Positions 45,779 to 56,282 of a stretch of DNA of 64,000 bases are shown here, one piece after another. The DNA is taken from assembly GCA_013146195.2 (NCBI GenBank), contig CM028379.1:62330637-62394636 (forward strand), in the 5' to 3' direction. The DNA is from Codonopsis lanceolata (lineage: Eukaryota > Streptophyta > Magnoliopsida > Asterales > Campanulaceae). A program made the translations under genes and the position numbers. The notes under the pieces are model-generated. The model saw nothing but the letters and a program-made list of their open reading frames with translations. It was not told the DNA's origin and ran no database searches. Position 1 is the first letter of the stretch; each line of letters opens with the position of its first letter.

Positions 45779-47515
45779 GTAAGATAAAATTGGAATCATT
45801 TACAGTAAATTTCATATTTAATAAAGAGATGTTATCAAGCATGTTAAAGATAAGCATGAAATTTTGAACTTTATTAAAAAAATCAAATCCCCCATTACTT
45901 TAGTCTGGTTAGAACATTAAGTCCTAGAAGCGAGCTGACGACAGAAAAACAAGGTTTTTATGCCTAAAGTTCTACTCAAATAGTAGCTTACTGATTATGC
46001 TTTTCCACCAGTTCAAAGCCAGAACTGCTCTTTTTCGTCCTCAAGAGAAAAAAAAGCTAAGCATGTATGCTCGAGCTGGAAACTATTGAAATGGAGTCCC
46101 ACAAATTGCATTTTACAGGGGAAGAAAGTGGTAAGCGTGGTGAGGCATAACTGGAAGGATATTAATTTAGTTCACTTTTTTGCTCGAATGGCAGCAACAG
46201 GATCATCAAGTGCAATGACTGCTCTGGCTGTCTTACCTGAATGATGTTTGGGCTCATCAACCTTATTTATTGGAGTACTTTTTTTTCTCTATGCTCTCAT
46301 TCTTATATTCCAGCTTGCTATAGGCACAAAAGTTCTTGAATACCTTACACATGTGTATGTATGCTTCATCAGCACTCTTAAGGAAACTTTGGCAGCCATG
46401 TGCAACTTAACTATTTTTGCTAGATGTTCTAGGCTTCATGTTCCATTCGTGGGGGCTGCAGTTGTTGTTTATACATGTTTTCCAATCTTTTTAGTTGTTT
46501 TGTGGTTTTAATCCCTGTGTTATGTTATGATAGATTTCGATCTATGGGAGTCTATTGGATATGTGAGGGCACACCATTGTTTAAAAGCTCTTCTTCTTAG
46601 GTAACAATGGTCATTACATTTTCCGTCATTTTAGTATAAATTTTGTTCACGATGGTTTAGATACCATATAAAGGAATCTCTATTGTTGCTAGAGCGCCTA
46701 GTTGATGTCTGTTAATCTTCAGTTTTCTGTGGTCTACCTGTTTCTTTTGTTCTTACTATTGTCTTATTTGTGAGTAATTGGATTCTTTTTTTTGTTCTTA
46801 CTATTTGTTTTCTCTATTTTCACTTCTTGTTGGAGGAGATATTATTATCTTTTCACTTGGGTTTCTGCCTGTTTTACTCTCTGCAACCACATAGGATTCC
46901 AATTTTTTCACAGCCTTCTTTTTTCTTTCTTTTTCTGGTGAGTAAGGTTCATAATTATTGTCTTTAACAAGTTTGGTTTATGAATTTGGCTGTTGATTCA
47001 ATATTTTGTTTTTTAGTGTTGCTTCAGATCTTGTATCAAACATCTTGAGTGGCAGTGGCGGCAGCAGCAGCAGCGCAAGTTATTCCTCACATGGAACTAT
47101 GAAAGAAGATTTCACACAAACCCAACAATTTGAAGATAAACTGTGAAAAAGTAGAACAAATGAGGGAGAATATTCAAAAACAAATACAAGCTGACAATGT
47201 TGCGGAAATGAAAGAAATCAAAGTTGATTTCAAGCTAATGCCACAAGAACAAAATCGGTCACTTAGAGGCTAGAGCTGAGTCCAACAGCCTCCACCAACG
47301 TCCGTGTAGTTTGACAGTTAGACAATGTCTTTTGTTAATTACTTGGAGACTCTTAACATTCTCTACACTTTCATGTAATCAGACACATCGACAATGACTT
47401 TTGAATGAAATGCTTAAACTTGAGTTGTTTTAAATATTTGATTTTAGATTTAATTTTTTTTGTAAAATGTGAAATATGAAATGTTCAATCAGGTACGATT
47501 ATATATATATATATA
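45779..47515. other. Gene-free interior of the CACTA segment, possible small fragments
   Basis: No firm gene. On the minus strand 46165-46250 reads GKTARAVIALDDPVAAIRAK, and on the plus strand 47038-47145 reads GSGGSSSSASYSSHGTMKED. Both look exon-like and might be further captured pieces, but I cannot name them. Confidence 0.35.
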
Positions 47516-47517
47516 TA

Positions 47518-47947
47518 TAATGGAAAAGTTTGTAGCAAAAATGCAACGAAAAAATTCGTTGCAAAAATGTAATAAAAAATGCAACGAAAAAGTCTGTTAC
47601 AAGAATGCAACAAAAAATGCAACGATAAAAATCTGTTGCACGAATGCAACAAAAAAAGTCTGTTGCAAGAATGCAACGGAAAAAGTTTGTTGCAAGAATG
47701 CAACATAAAAAATTAGTTGCTATTTGCAACAGACGTCAACTACCCTTAGAAACACATTTGCAACAGAAAAATTTGAAATTGCAACGCTCGATTTTTGTTG
47801 CAATATCATGCAACGGAATACATTCGGTTGCATAAAATTTGCAACGAGGGTTTTCCAAACGGAATTTGCAACGAACTTTTTCCGTTTCAATCGTCTAATT
47901 GTAACGGAATTTCATTTTTTGCAACGAAATTTTCCGTTGCTGTTGCC
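47518..47947. repeat. CACTA subterminal repeats (right arm)
   Basis: More than 20 copies of TTGCAAC, GTTGCAA or GCAACGAAAA lie in both orientations over 430 bases, increasing toward the terminus. Arrays of short subterminal motifs are where En/Spm transposase (TnpA-type) binds. The left arm has only a few (38060-38085). A TA run lies at 47500-47518. Confidence 0.7.
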
Positions 47948-47963
47948 CTGTTTTCTTGTAGTG

Positions 47964-48358
47964 ATTCTCATGCGGCAAATTGCCGCTGCTGATGCTTCTT
48001 GCTGCTTTATGCTGCTCTTTGTTGCTCTTGCTGCACTTTTTTACTCGGGATTTTTCTTTTGTCACATGTCCAGCCTTTGCTGGAAAATCCTTTCCCCTGT
48101 TCCGCTAAATTTTCGGCTTTAACTGGAAAATCTTTCTTGATGCTGCTGTATTTTTTCTTTGTTGCTCTTTCTAACCTTGGTTAGAAATTTCCTTTTCTTT
48201 GCTGCCGCACCTTTTGGTTCCAGCTGAAATCATCTTTTTTTTTCTCGTTGCTGTATTTTCTTTTCGCTCCATTTTCTAGCTTCAGTCGAAAATTTATTCT
48301 TCTGTCGCCGCATATTCTTTTGTTGCATGTACTTATACATTTTTTCCTTTTCTTTTCT
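47964..48358. other. T-rich stretch with diverged GCTGGAAAATC-type repeats
   Basis: Loose repeats of CTGGAAAATCCTTT and TTTGTTGCTC words at about 50-70-base spacing. No gene. It is possibly LTR-derived, but no LTR end was found. Confidence 0.35.
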
Positions 48359-48685
48359 CGTACATGCATTTTCCTCTCTCCCGATTTTTTTCTTTTCTTT
48401 TTTTTCTCTTTTTTTTCTTTTCTTTTCCTTTCTTTCTTCTTTTCTTTTCCCTTTTTATTCTGCATGCTCGCCATTTCTCTTTATTTGCATGCTTATTATT
48501 TGTTTATTCTCTTTTGATCCTTCTCTTTTTTTCTTTTTTTCCTTCTTTTTTTTTCATTTTTTCTTTCTTTTTTTCTTTTCATTCTTTCTTTTTTTTATCT
48601 TTTTATCTTTTTCTTTTTTTATCTTTTTTTTTTATCTTTTTTTCTTTTCTTTTTCTTTTCTTTTTCTTTTTCTTTCTTTTTCTTT

Positions 48686-48718
<33 letters not shown>

Positions 48719-48947
48719 TTTTCTTTTTTTTTTTTTTTCTTTTTTTCTTTTTTCTTTTTCTTTTTTCTTTTTTTTTTTTCTTTTTTTCTTTTTCTTTTTC
48801 TTTCTTTTTTTTCTTTTTCTTTTCTTTCTTTTTCTTTCTTTTTTTCTTTTTTTCTTTTTTTCTTTTTTTTCTTTTTTTCTTTTTCTTTTTTTTTTTCCTT
48901 TTCATTCTTTCTTTTTTCTCTTTTCTTCTTCTTCTTTTTTTTTTTCA
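48359..48947. repeat. About 590-bp near-pure pyrimidine tract
   Basis: Almost only T and C on the plus strand, with TTTTTCTTTTT units and very few purines, mostly in the first 180 bases. Apparent ORFs of Phe/Ser/Leu or of Lys/Glu/Arg on either strand are artefacts of this composition. Confidence 0.9.
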
Positions 48948-49351
48948 CAATTCTTACCTTTGCCGCCTGAATTTCTTGGCTTTCCTTCTTATTTTGCGGC
49001 TGATCTGCTGGGGATATTACTTTTCCTTTGCCCGCGGATGGATGACCGTCAAATTTGGTTAACAAAATTACTTTTGTTAATTTTTCGTTAAGTTTTGGGG
49101 CCATTTTGCAACTTTTGGAACCTGGGGACTTAAGTGTCGCAGTTTCAAACTTTGGAGGGGGAAAAAGGAAAAATTCATTTTTCCTCCCATTATTAGGACG
49201 GAAGAGCAGGAGAGGGAGCTACTGCTCCTTTCTTCTTCTTTCTTCTTCTGTGTCTCCTTCCTCCGACACCATTGCTGTCTGTTTCTATTTCCTTCCATTT
49301 TTGCTCATTTTCTCATTTTTCTTTCACCAACTTAAGTGTTTTCTCTAGCAA
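48948..49351. other. Upstream region of the plant-mobile-domain gene
   Basis: It contains TTTTGGGGCCATTTTGCAAC-type wording often seen in plant LTRs, and a CT-rich leader just before the ATG at 49352. No clear TATA box. Confidence 0.35.
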
Positions 49352-50331
49352 ATGACTTATTCATCACGATCCAGGAAGGGGAATGCTCCTATGCACCCAG
49401 AATCTGGCGGAAGGAGGAAAGAATTTCCTTCTTTGATCCGGAATAAAATCAAGTACCGATATTCTAAGGATGACTGTGGCAATATCCTCTGCGATCAGAA
49501 TACCCATGTGTCCAACCTTCCACCTACTTCTGTAAGTTTCTTCTTTTTTAGATCTGCTTGGATATACTTCAGATCTGCTAGATTTTAGCACTGTTTGGCA
49601 ATTTTGGAGCATTCCGGACTTTCTTAATAATGCTTATGCATGCAATATTTATACTAAAATGATGCAAGTAGGTAATGATGCATGAAATTTATGCAATTTA
49701 TTTTTACGATGCATAATTGAACTAATGGACATTATTTGACCTTACTATGCATGATTTATACTATAAATGCAATTGTGGCTATATGATACATGTTTTAGAC
49801 TAAAATGTATTTTTACATGCTATATGTTCACGAAACGGACTTTTCAGAATATAATGCAATTTTTTCCGGATACATTTTTGGGCCCATTTTTCGGATGAAT
49901 ACATGACAAAACAGATATATTTTATGCACTAAAATTTATTTTTCATACATGCTTATGCTGCAGGGACATAGTAAATGCCATGAGAATATTTATTTTCATG
50001 ATTTGTGGCCTTTTATTCTCTTTTTAGTGCACTCCCAATCCAGCTTATTGGACAATGAATGCAAATGATGGATGCATATATTACTTTATTTGATATAAAT
50101 GCAATGCATAAAAATTTTGGGATGCTTACTAACATGATGCATGAGCACTCTTTATTTTATCATGCATGCAATAATGCAAAAATGTAGTACATATCTTTAG
50201 AATGCAAAATACAATTTTATGATGCATAGGATGCAAAAATGTCTTTTTAGATGCAAAAGATATAATTTTATATGCATATGAAAATGCAAAGAAATATAGC
50301 ATATATGCAAAATATACATTTCTTATTTATC

Positions 50332-50381
<50 letters not shown>

Positions 50382-51977
50382 GCAAAAATGCAAGTAATGT
50401 AGCATATACCTTTTAAATGCAACATATACACATTTTATTTTATTTTATTTATATTATATTATTTATTTTATTTTTTATGCCTACCATAAAGATGCATTAT
50501 TATTTCATGGGATGCTAATTTTTATTTTATTTTATTTTTTTTATGGATGCCAAATGCTTATTATTATTCACATGATGTCTTTACTATAAAGTGCATCACA
50601 GGAAATTAGCATGCTGCAATTTTATGATTCACGAAATGCGATGCATGCAACATGTTTGTTATTTATCATTACTTATTCATTATTATTTATACTTATTCAT
50701 TTTTTTTGTTTTTTGTTTTTACGAGGAAAATAAAGATAGTAGACTTACTTCTTTTCTTTCCTTTTTTTTTTTCCAGTTCCGCAGGCCATTCCAGAGGGTT
50801 CGGGCTTCTTGTACCAATGTATTGGAGATTTATCACATGTTGCCCGAGGCGGCACAGGTTCTAGTGGAGGGTTCTGGCTTCAGTACCTTTCTTCATGCTT
50901 TTCGCCCCTTCACGAGCTATCTGCCGATTTTTGATGTGCTTCGAGACTATTGGTGGGACACCACCCATACCTTTCATTTCAGCTGGGGGGAGGCGACCAT
51001 GACCCCCTGTGACTTTACCGCTATCATCGACCTCCATACCAACATCGGGGAGACTTTGGCTCCTGATTATACTCTCCATCGGCGTCTAGAGGAGGTGGAG
51101 GACCTCCTGGGTTTCGAGCCAGAATTTAAATCGACGGACGAGATTTTCATTAGCAGCGTGCGACACTGGCTTCTAGACAACGCTGGCAGGTGCCAGAAAA
51201 TGACTTCGCCGTCGTGACCCGCGCGGCTAGAGCATTCCTATTTTTCTTCCTCGGCACGTCGCTTTTAGCCAACTCTTCTACCTCCTTGAGGGTGTCCGTC
51301 ATGGCCTGCTTGGCTGATTTTGAGCGGATCCCTGCCTATGATTGGGGGCAGGCGGGCCTGGCCGAACTATATGTTTCTATGGACAGGGCTTGCCGGAATG
51401 ACTCGCCGACCTTGAATGGATTTGCCCCGGCGTGGGAGGTATATGTCTTTTCCTGCTTTTGCTACTTTTTTTTATATCTCTATTTTTTTTCGCAGCATCC
51501 ATTTTTTTATTGTTGATAAAATTTCTTTCTTTTTTATTGTTTTAAGTTTTGCAGGTCTGGGCTTTTTCATTCTTTCATTTCACGCCGTGTCATCTCCATC
51601 AGCGTGTCCACCAGCCACCGTATCTGCTTCAGTTCATTGATGAGAACAGAGTTCGGCCAGACCAGGACAGCGGTTGTGCAAAGAAGGAACGAGTGCAGGA
51701 GCGGATTACTAACTCGAGTGCGAGTACAGTGCACTTCTTTCCTTGGGAGGGCCTGGAGGGGCATTATGTTGTTGCCTTAGGATTGAGCTGCTTCCGGATA
51801 CTGATGGTATCCATTATGGTGGATTCTTTATATATGGGTGAGCGGGTCAATCGCCAGCATAATTCGATTCTGGTGCTTCCAGTGGTGCCTCCTCAGCCCC
51901 CCTTTCTGGGTGATAGAGCCCGACCAGCTGCCGAACAGGTATCAGTACCTGTCGAAATTCCTTATGCCAGCGACTGA
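49352..51977 (+). pseudogene. Plant mobile domain (PMD/MAIN-like) protein, three exons, one frameshift
   Basis: Exon 1 (49352-49531, 60 codons) ends TCT|GTAAGT. Exon 2 starts after TTTTCCAG at 50777, in phase, and runs to GAG|GTATAT at 51439. Exon 3 starts after TTTTGCAG at 51555 and ends at a stop at 51977. Landmarks of the plant mobile domain: EAAQVLVEGSGFSTFLHAF, THTFHFSWGEATMTPCDFTA and LLDNAGR, then GWAWE-like APAWEVWAFSFFHF and a GERVNRQH end. A one-base frameshift near 51185-51200 breaks exon 2. PMD proteins are either MAIN/MAIL host factors for genome stability and silencing or ORFs inside transposons. The setting, antisense behind an Ogre pol, favours the latter. Confidence 0.65.
49532..50776 (+). 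other. Intron 1 of the PMD gene, ATGCAT-rich with TA microsatellite
   Basis: A 1245-base GT-AG intron unusually dense in GATGCA, CATGCA and ATGCAAA words, with an AT run at 50333-50376. CATGCA is the RY motif bound by B3-domain factors, but mere repeat expansion is the simpler reading. Confidence 0.5.
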
Positions 51978-52430
51978 TTTTCCGGTTATGACATATGAGG
52001 ATTTCTTGAGGACAATTCTTCATCCTCATTTTCCTGCTCCTGTTGCGCCTAGGCGGGCTTCTGATGCCTCAGCTAGACCAGGGCCTTTAACCTCATTTCT
52101 CGATAAGAATCTGGAGTTTGCTGAGCCTGACGACGTCTTCTCTACCTTCTAGTATCAGTGGGGCGGTCATGTGGTAGAGGAGATGCTTATAATTTCATAT
52201 AATACAAAAATATTAAAAATACAGACTCAAACACACGCATAAAATAAAGCTATACCAATATCTAAGGGTAACGACACGTTGTTTTTTAGAAAAGGGGTTT
52301 TATAAGAATACACCTTCAGACTTGAGCGGGCTTTTCTGGTGATACGCGGGGAGGGAAAGGTAGCTGCCTTCCCCTGTTTCCTGGACATATAATTCCCGCT
52401 GCTAGTGTGCGTAGCCTTTCTTTCTAGCTT
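51978..52430. other. Region between PMD and DUF7745-like genes
   Basis: To 52152 an overlapping frame continues (PATDFPVMTYEDFLRTILHP) and may be the true C-terminus of the PMD protein after a frameshift. Beyond that is non-coding. Confidence 0.35.
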
Positions 52431-52792
52431 CTTTAATTTCCTCGTGATCAGACAAGGCAGCAGTCGACAAACAAGGCAGAAAAACCAGGATACCGGGCAG
52501 TTTCCAGGGAACAGTGGGAGGAGGCTGGCGCGGCCAAATAGGGCCCTTGGCGCAGCGCCAGAAAAGGCTTATGGCGGTGCCCTAGGCTTTTTCTGTGCAA
52601 TCCCTGTTCATCACTGTTCACGTATTGTGCTCAGAAATCGTCGGTTTCTTGAATCTTCAGTATAAAAGGCAGACGGGGGATTGCTTGCCTCTTCACAAAT
52701 TCATTTTCCTCTTTCTTACAAACTTCTAAGCTCGCTTCTACTCAGCCATTGCCTCTTTTATCATATAATCCTTTTCCATTCTTTCTTACAAA
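52431..52792 (+). promoter_or_regulatory. LTR-U3-like promoter region of the DUF7745-like gene
   Basis: TATAAAAGG lies at 52661-52669, about 125 bases before the ATG. Upstream, CCTTGGCGCAGCGCCAGAAA, a GGCGGTGCC block and CTGTTCATCACTGTTCAC lie in an order also seen in the U3 of the minus-strand LTR at 11405-13172 (CCTTGGCGCGGCGCC, then CGGTGCC, then the TATA box). This suggests a promoter derived from, or related to, that LTR family but pointing to the plus strand. Confidence 0.5.
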
Positions 52793-54476
52793 TGGCTGCA
52801 CTAATTCATACATCATTAGAGATAGAAGTTTACGAGAATGCTTTGGATTTTTGGATCCTCTCCCTGCGGTTAGACGAGCGTGATTGGTTCGATCACATTT
52901 TTGGATTCAGGTGCTTGTTATCCTGGAGGAATGTTATCATTAACTAGGACATGCTGAGGGGAGCCTCCAGGTTTTGGTCTCCTCAGGACCATCTTTTTAA
53001 CTTTGGTATGAATGAAATGTGCCCCACTTACGAAGAATTCTATGCAATGTTGGGGGTGGCACCTTCTCGTCTGATTGACGTGCCTTCTCACAGGAGGCGT
53101 CCGTATATGGCCATCAGGGAGCTATTTCGCACTACTCGCCGTGCCACTCCAGGTTTTTATGATGGAGTAACTTTTGATTTGATTGTCCTCCCTGGAGCCT
53201 TCACAGAATTCAGGGAGGATGACATAGATTACTTGCGGCGTCGGTTCTCTGCACTTTTCCTTTGCCTGGTAGGGAGGTATTTGTTGGTGGGCCAACCCGG
53301 ATTTATCGATGTGCGGGTCGTTGATCTAGCATTGCAGGCACGAGATCGCCGGCTAAATATTGTTCCGGTGATTCTGGCGGAGACTCTAGCGGGCCTGAAT
53401 GCTTTTGCAGGCGGCGATGAATTATTCCCTACTGGCAGCCCCATTTTGCTCCATATGTGGCTGGAGGAGCATTTTCTTTGGGTGATGACCCCTGTACCGC
53501 ATGGAGCACTGTATGACCCAGGGCTTTATGGCCTTCGTGGTCACTTTCCTCAGACCAACTATTCAGAGTTTGATTGGGCTGAAAACTTTTTCCGCAGGGG
53601 CTCCATGGATATAGTCTGGGTGATCCACCATTGGCAGATTCGGCGCTTCCTTATGTATTCCGTAGAGTATAATCAGGTTAGTCTTGTTGGGCATTGAGCG
53701 GACTTCTTTTTATAGAGCTGACCAGATCTTGCGCCAGTTCGGGAGAGAGCGGCTGATCCCTAACCCAACTCGTCTTGTATATCTGGAGGGGGATAAAAAT
53801 GACGAGGGCCTGGGTACCACTATCCACGAAATGTGGCAACAGGATTTTGATAGGCTAGAGGTGGCCTATTTATTTTCTAATTACATGCTTCTTTCCCATG
53901 AATATCTGGCATGGTGGATGTCGAGGGGGCATCCCGCGTGATTAGGCGTGACCTGAGGAATTTACTGGGCCGTCATATTGGTAGCGGGATAGATGCTCGC
54001 CTAATGGAGATAGGCGAGGACATTGACAGTTCGGGGCTAGTCATCCCTCAGGCTCTACAAGAGAAGTTCAGGAGGGTACATAATCTTGGTGCCCATACAA
54101 CTTCTGGACCAAACACAGCGGGCCCTAGCAATGCGCCCCGCAGACTTAGCAATGCAAGCAGGCAACACAACCCTTGGGAGCCGGAAGTGGCTGCTCCTCC
54201 CCCTCAGACTGGATGGGGCACGACTTTCAGAAATGATGGCAATGAGCTTCCTCGGCTGAGCATCGCAAGCAGGCAGAATAACCCGTGGGAGCCAGAGGAG
54301 GCTTTCCCTCCTCCTCCGCCTGGATGAGGCACTGCTTTTAGAAATGATGGGGCCGGTCCAAGTAATGCAGCTGCCCAGGAGAATGGGGATGCTAATGATG
54401 AAGAGGAGGATACTTCTGGAGGCTCACATGCATGTGAGACTAGAGCTTCTTCTGCGCCTCGCAGGAGGAGTATATA
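52793..54476 (+). pseudogene. DUF7745-like retroelement-associated protein, broken
   Basis: It starts MAALIHTSLEIEVYENALDF and runs to an in-frame stop at 52945-52947, then continues in frame: LRGASRFWSPQDHLFNFGMN, CPTYEEFYAMLG, FREDDIDYLRRRFSALFLCL, LGRQP-like VGQPGFIDVRV, and HMWLEEHFLWV. This pattern (L...FW.P....F.FG..EM.PT.EEF..ML) is typical of the DUF7745 family found in Ogre ORF1-type proteins and related plant ORFs. Frameshifts occur near 53680-53715 and 53905-53940. The tail (54100-54476) holds a repeat and a stop at 54325, after which the frame stays open to 54476. Function unknown. Confidence 0.6.
54140..54345 (+). repeat. In-frame tandem repeat in the DUF7745-like C-terminus
   Basis: Two units of about 34 codons (RRLSNASRQHNPWEPE, APPPQTGWGTTFRNDG; then PRLSIASRQNNPWEPE, FPPPPPG, stop, GTAFRNDG) repeat with few changes. 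The tail is low-complexity and probably disordered. Confidence 0.7.
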
Positions 54477-54925
54477 GGCCCGAGTGGGCGGACGCCGCAG
54501 ACACTGATGGACCACCTTGGGGCTTGAGCTGCAAAAGAAGGGATAGTTTCTGGGGGAACAAGGGGGGATAAAGGCAATAGTAGATATGTACAAGCAAATA
54601 ATGTACAACCTAAATTTCTTTAGCAATTATTCCTAAGTTGCACCTTAGGACCTATAATATTTATTATTATTATTATTTCTTTTTTTAGTGTTTCATTGCG
54701 AGCTTTCTGTCGTGGTTTTTCTCTTTCCTGTCAGTTGAGTCCCTTGTATGCTGAAGACTGGAGGTAGAATGCCGAGGATTCAAATAGTGTCTTCCCTCCC
54801 TTTTTTTCTCATGATTTTTTATTTATATTTTTTTTATTTATATTTTTTTATATATGCTCTAATTTTTGTCTAGGCCGCCCTTTCGGGTTTTCAACCTAGC
54901 AAGCCCCTTATTTCTTCTTTTATTG

Positions 54926-54926
<1 letters not shown>

Positions 54927-54987
<61 letters not shown>
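54927..54987. repeat. TA microsatellite, about 60 bp
   Basis: A near-perfect TA run between the two CCGCCCTTTCGGG copies of element C. Element A has only a TTA/T-rich stretch at this place. Confidence 0.9.
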
Positions 54988-54989
<2 letters not shown>

Positions 54990-55068
54990 TCTAATTTTTG
55001 CCTAGGCCGCCCTTTCGGGTTTTCAGCCTAGCGAGCTGGAGAGGGAAGCAACTGCTAGATAAATTAGC

Positions 55069-56110
55069 TCAAGCATAATACCTTTTGAGCTTGTCGAGAT
55101 TGAAGGGCTGAACAAGGTCTTTTTCTTCTTGGTTGGTAAGAACTATGGCACCTCCTGACCGGATCTCCTTGACAATATATGGTCTCATCCATGGAGATTT
55201 CCATTTTCCCCTAGTATCAACATAACTAGGGGGTTTTTCTCGAAGCACGAGATCTCCGACTTGGATGTCGCGGCCTTTAACTTTTTTATTGAAGGCCCGG
55301 GCTATGCGCCTTTGATACGCTCGGGTATGCTCCAGGGCTAGTAGGTGTCGTTCGTCGATTAGGGCTAATTCTTCAAATCGCCCTTTGACCCAGTCAACTT
55401 ATGCTATGCCAGATTCCATCATTACTCTTAATGATGGAATTTCAACTTCTATTGGCAGTACCGCCTCCATGCCATATGCTAGAGATTAGGGGGTAGCCCA
55501 AGTGGGTGTGCGGACTGAGGTGCGATAGCCCCAGAGGGCTAACGGCAATTTTTCTGGCCAGTCTCTTCCTGTGTCAGCCACTTTCCTGATAATATTTTAT
55601 AGTGTTTTGTTGGCTGCTTCGACGACACCATTGGCTTGCGGCCGGTAGAGGGAGGATTTGTGCCTTTGGATCTTGAATTCATTAAGCAGACGATTCATGT
55701 CCCCTTCAAAGTGCGTGCTGTTGTCGGAGATTATTTCGAAAGGCACCCCGTAGCGATATATAATATTGGCCCGGATGAATTCGACACCTTTCGGGCATTC
55801 AGAATTTTATAGGAAGAGGCTTCCACCCACTTTGTAAAGTAATCGACGGCTACTAAGACATATTCGTGGCCATTGGATCCCTTCGGGTGAATTTGGCCTA
55901 TGACGTCGATTCCCCATGTTGAGAAGGGCCAGGGGGCTGTAGAGTTATATAGGACGTGCGTGGGCACATGCGCAGATTGGCAAAGCGTTGACATTTGTCG
56001 CAATGTCGCACCCACCGAATGCAATCAGTTTTCAAGCGTACTCCAATAGTACCCCTGTCGGATAATTTTTTTGGACAGCATATGGCCATTCATGTGGGTG
56101 GCGCAGGTAT
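55069..56110 (-). pseudogene. Integrase of element C, broken
   Basis: Alignment to the intact integrase of A shows the same domain order. The zinc-finger part CDKCQRFAN is at about 56010-56040. WGIDVIGQIHPKGSNGHEYV starts the core. A deletion near 55785 shifts the frame before the second Asp. Stops follow at about 55485 (GLAY.MEA region) and in the C-terminal half. The end KLKRYYA and stop at 55069-55071 are kept. Confidence 0.8.
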
Positions 56111-56282
56111 CACCATGTAGTTAATCCATGATTTGCTCAGCTTTGGCCTGATCGACACATAATAAGTTAAGGCCTTGATAGTGCCTCTTATACAAGCTGC
56201 CACCGCTGAGTACAAATTGTGAGGCCCACCTTCGCAGGGAGACTCTTCCTCTTTTGTCTAGGCCGGGAGGATAGATACCTTT

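Larger units (their letters stand above)
37912..47963. mobile_element. CACTA-type segment carrying host gene fragments (Pack-CACTA-like)
   Basis: The left end CACTACAAGAAAACAG (37912-37927) and right end CTGTTTTCTTGTAGTG (47948-47963) are perfect 16-bp inverted repeats of CACTA (En/Spm) type. Subterminal TTGCAAC/GTTGCAA words occur inside both ends (38060-38085; 47520-47945). No transposase was found. The interior carries pieces of at least three unrelated host genes, probably four, plus an intronless RPSA copy. The flanking trinucleotides are GAA and ATT, so no 3-bp target duplication. The left flank is copia DNA and the right flank is not. The ends could therefore belong to one rearranged element or to two. 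Confidence 0.6.

Noticed and set aside
48327..49104. Long ORFs of Phe/Ser/Leu on plus and Lys/Glu/Arg on minus strand
   Set aside because: They arise only from the pyrimidine tract; no domain, no codon signature.
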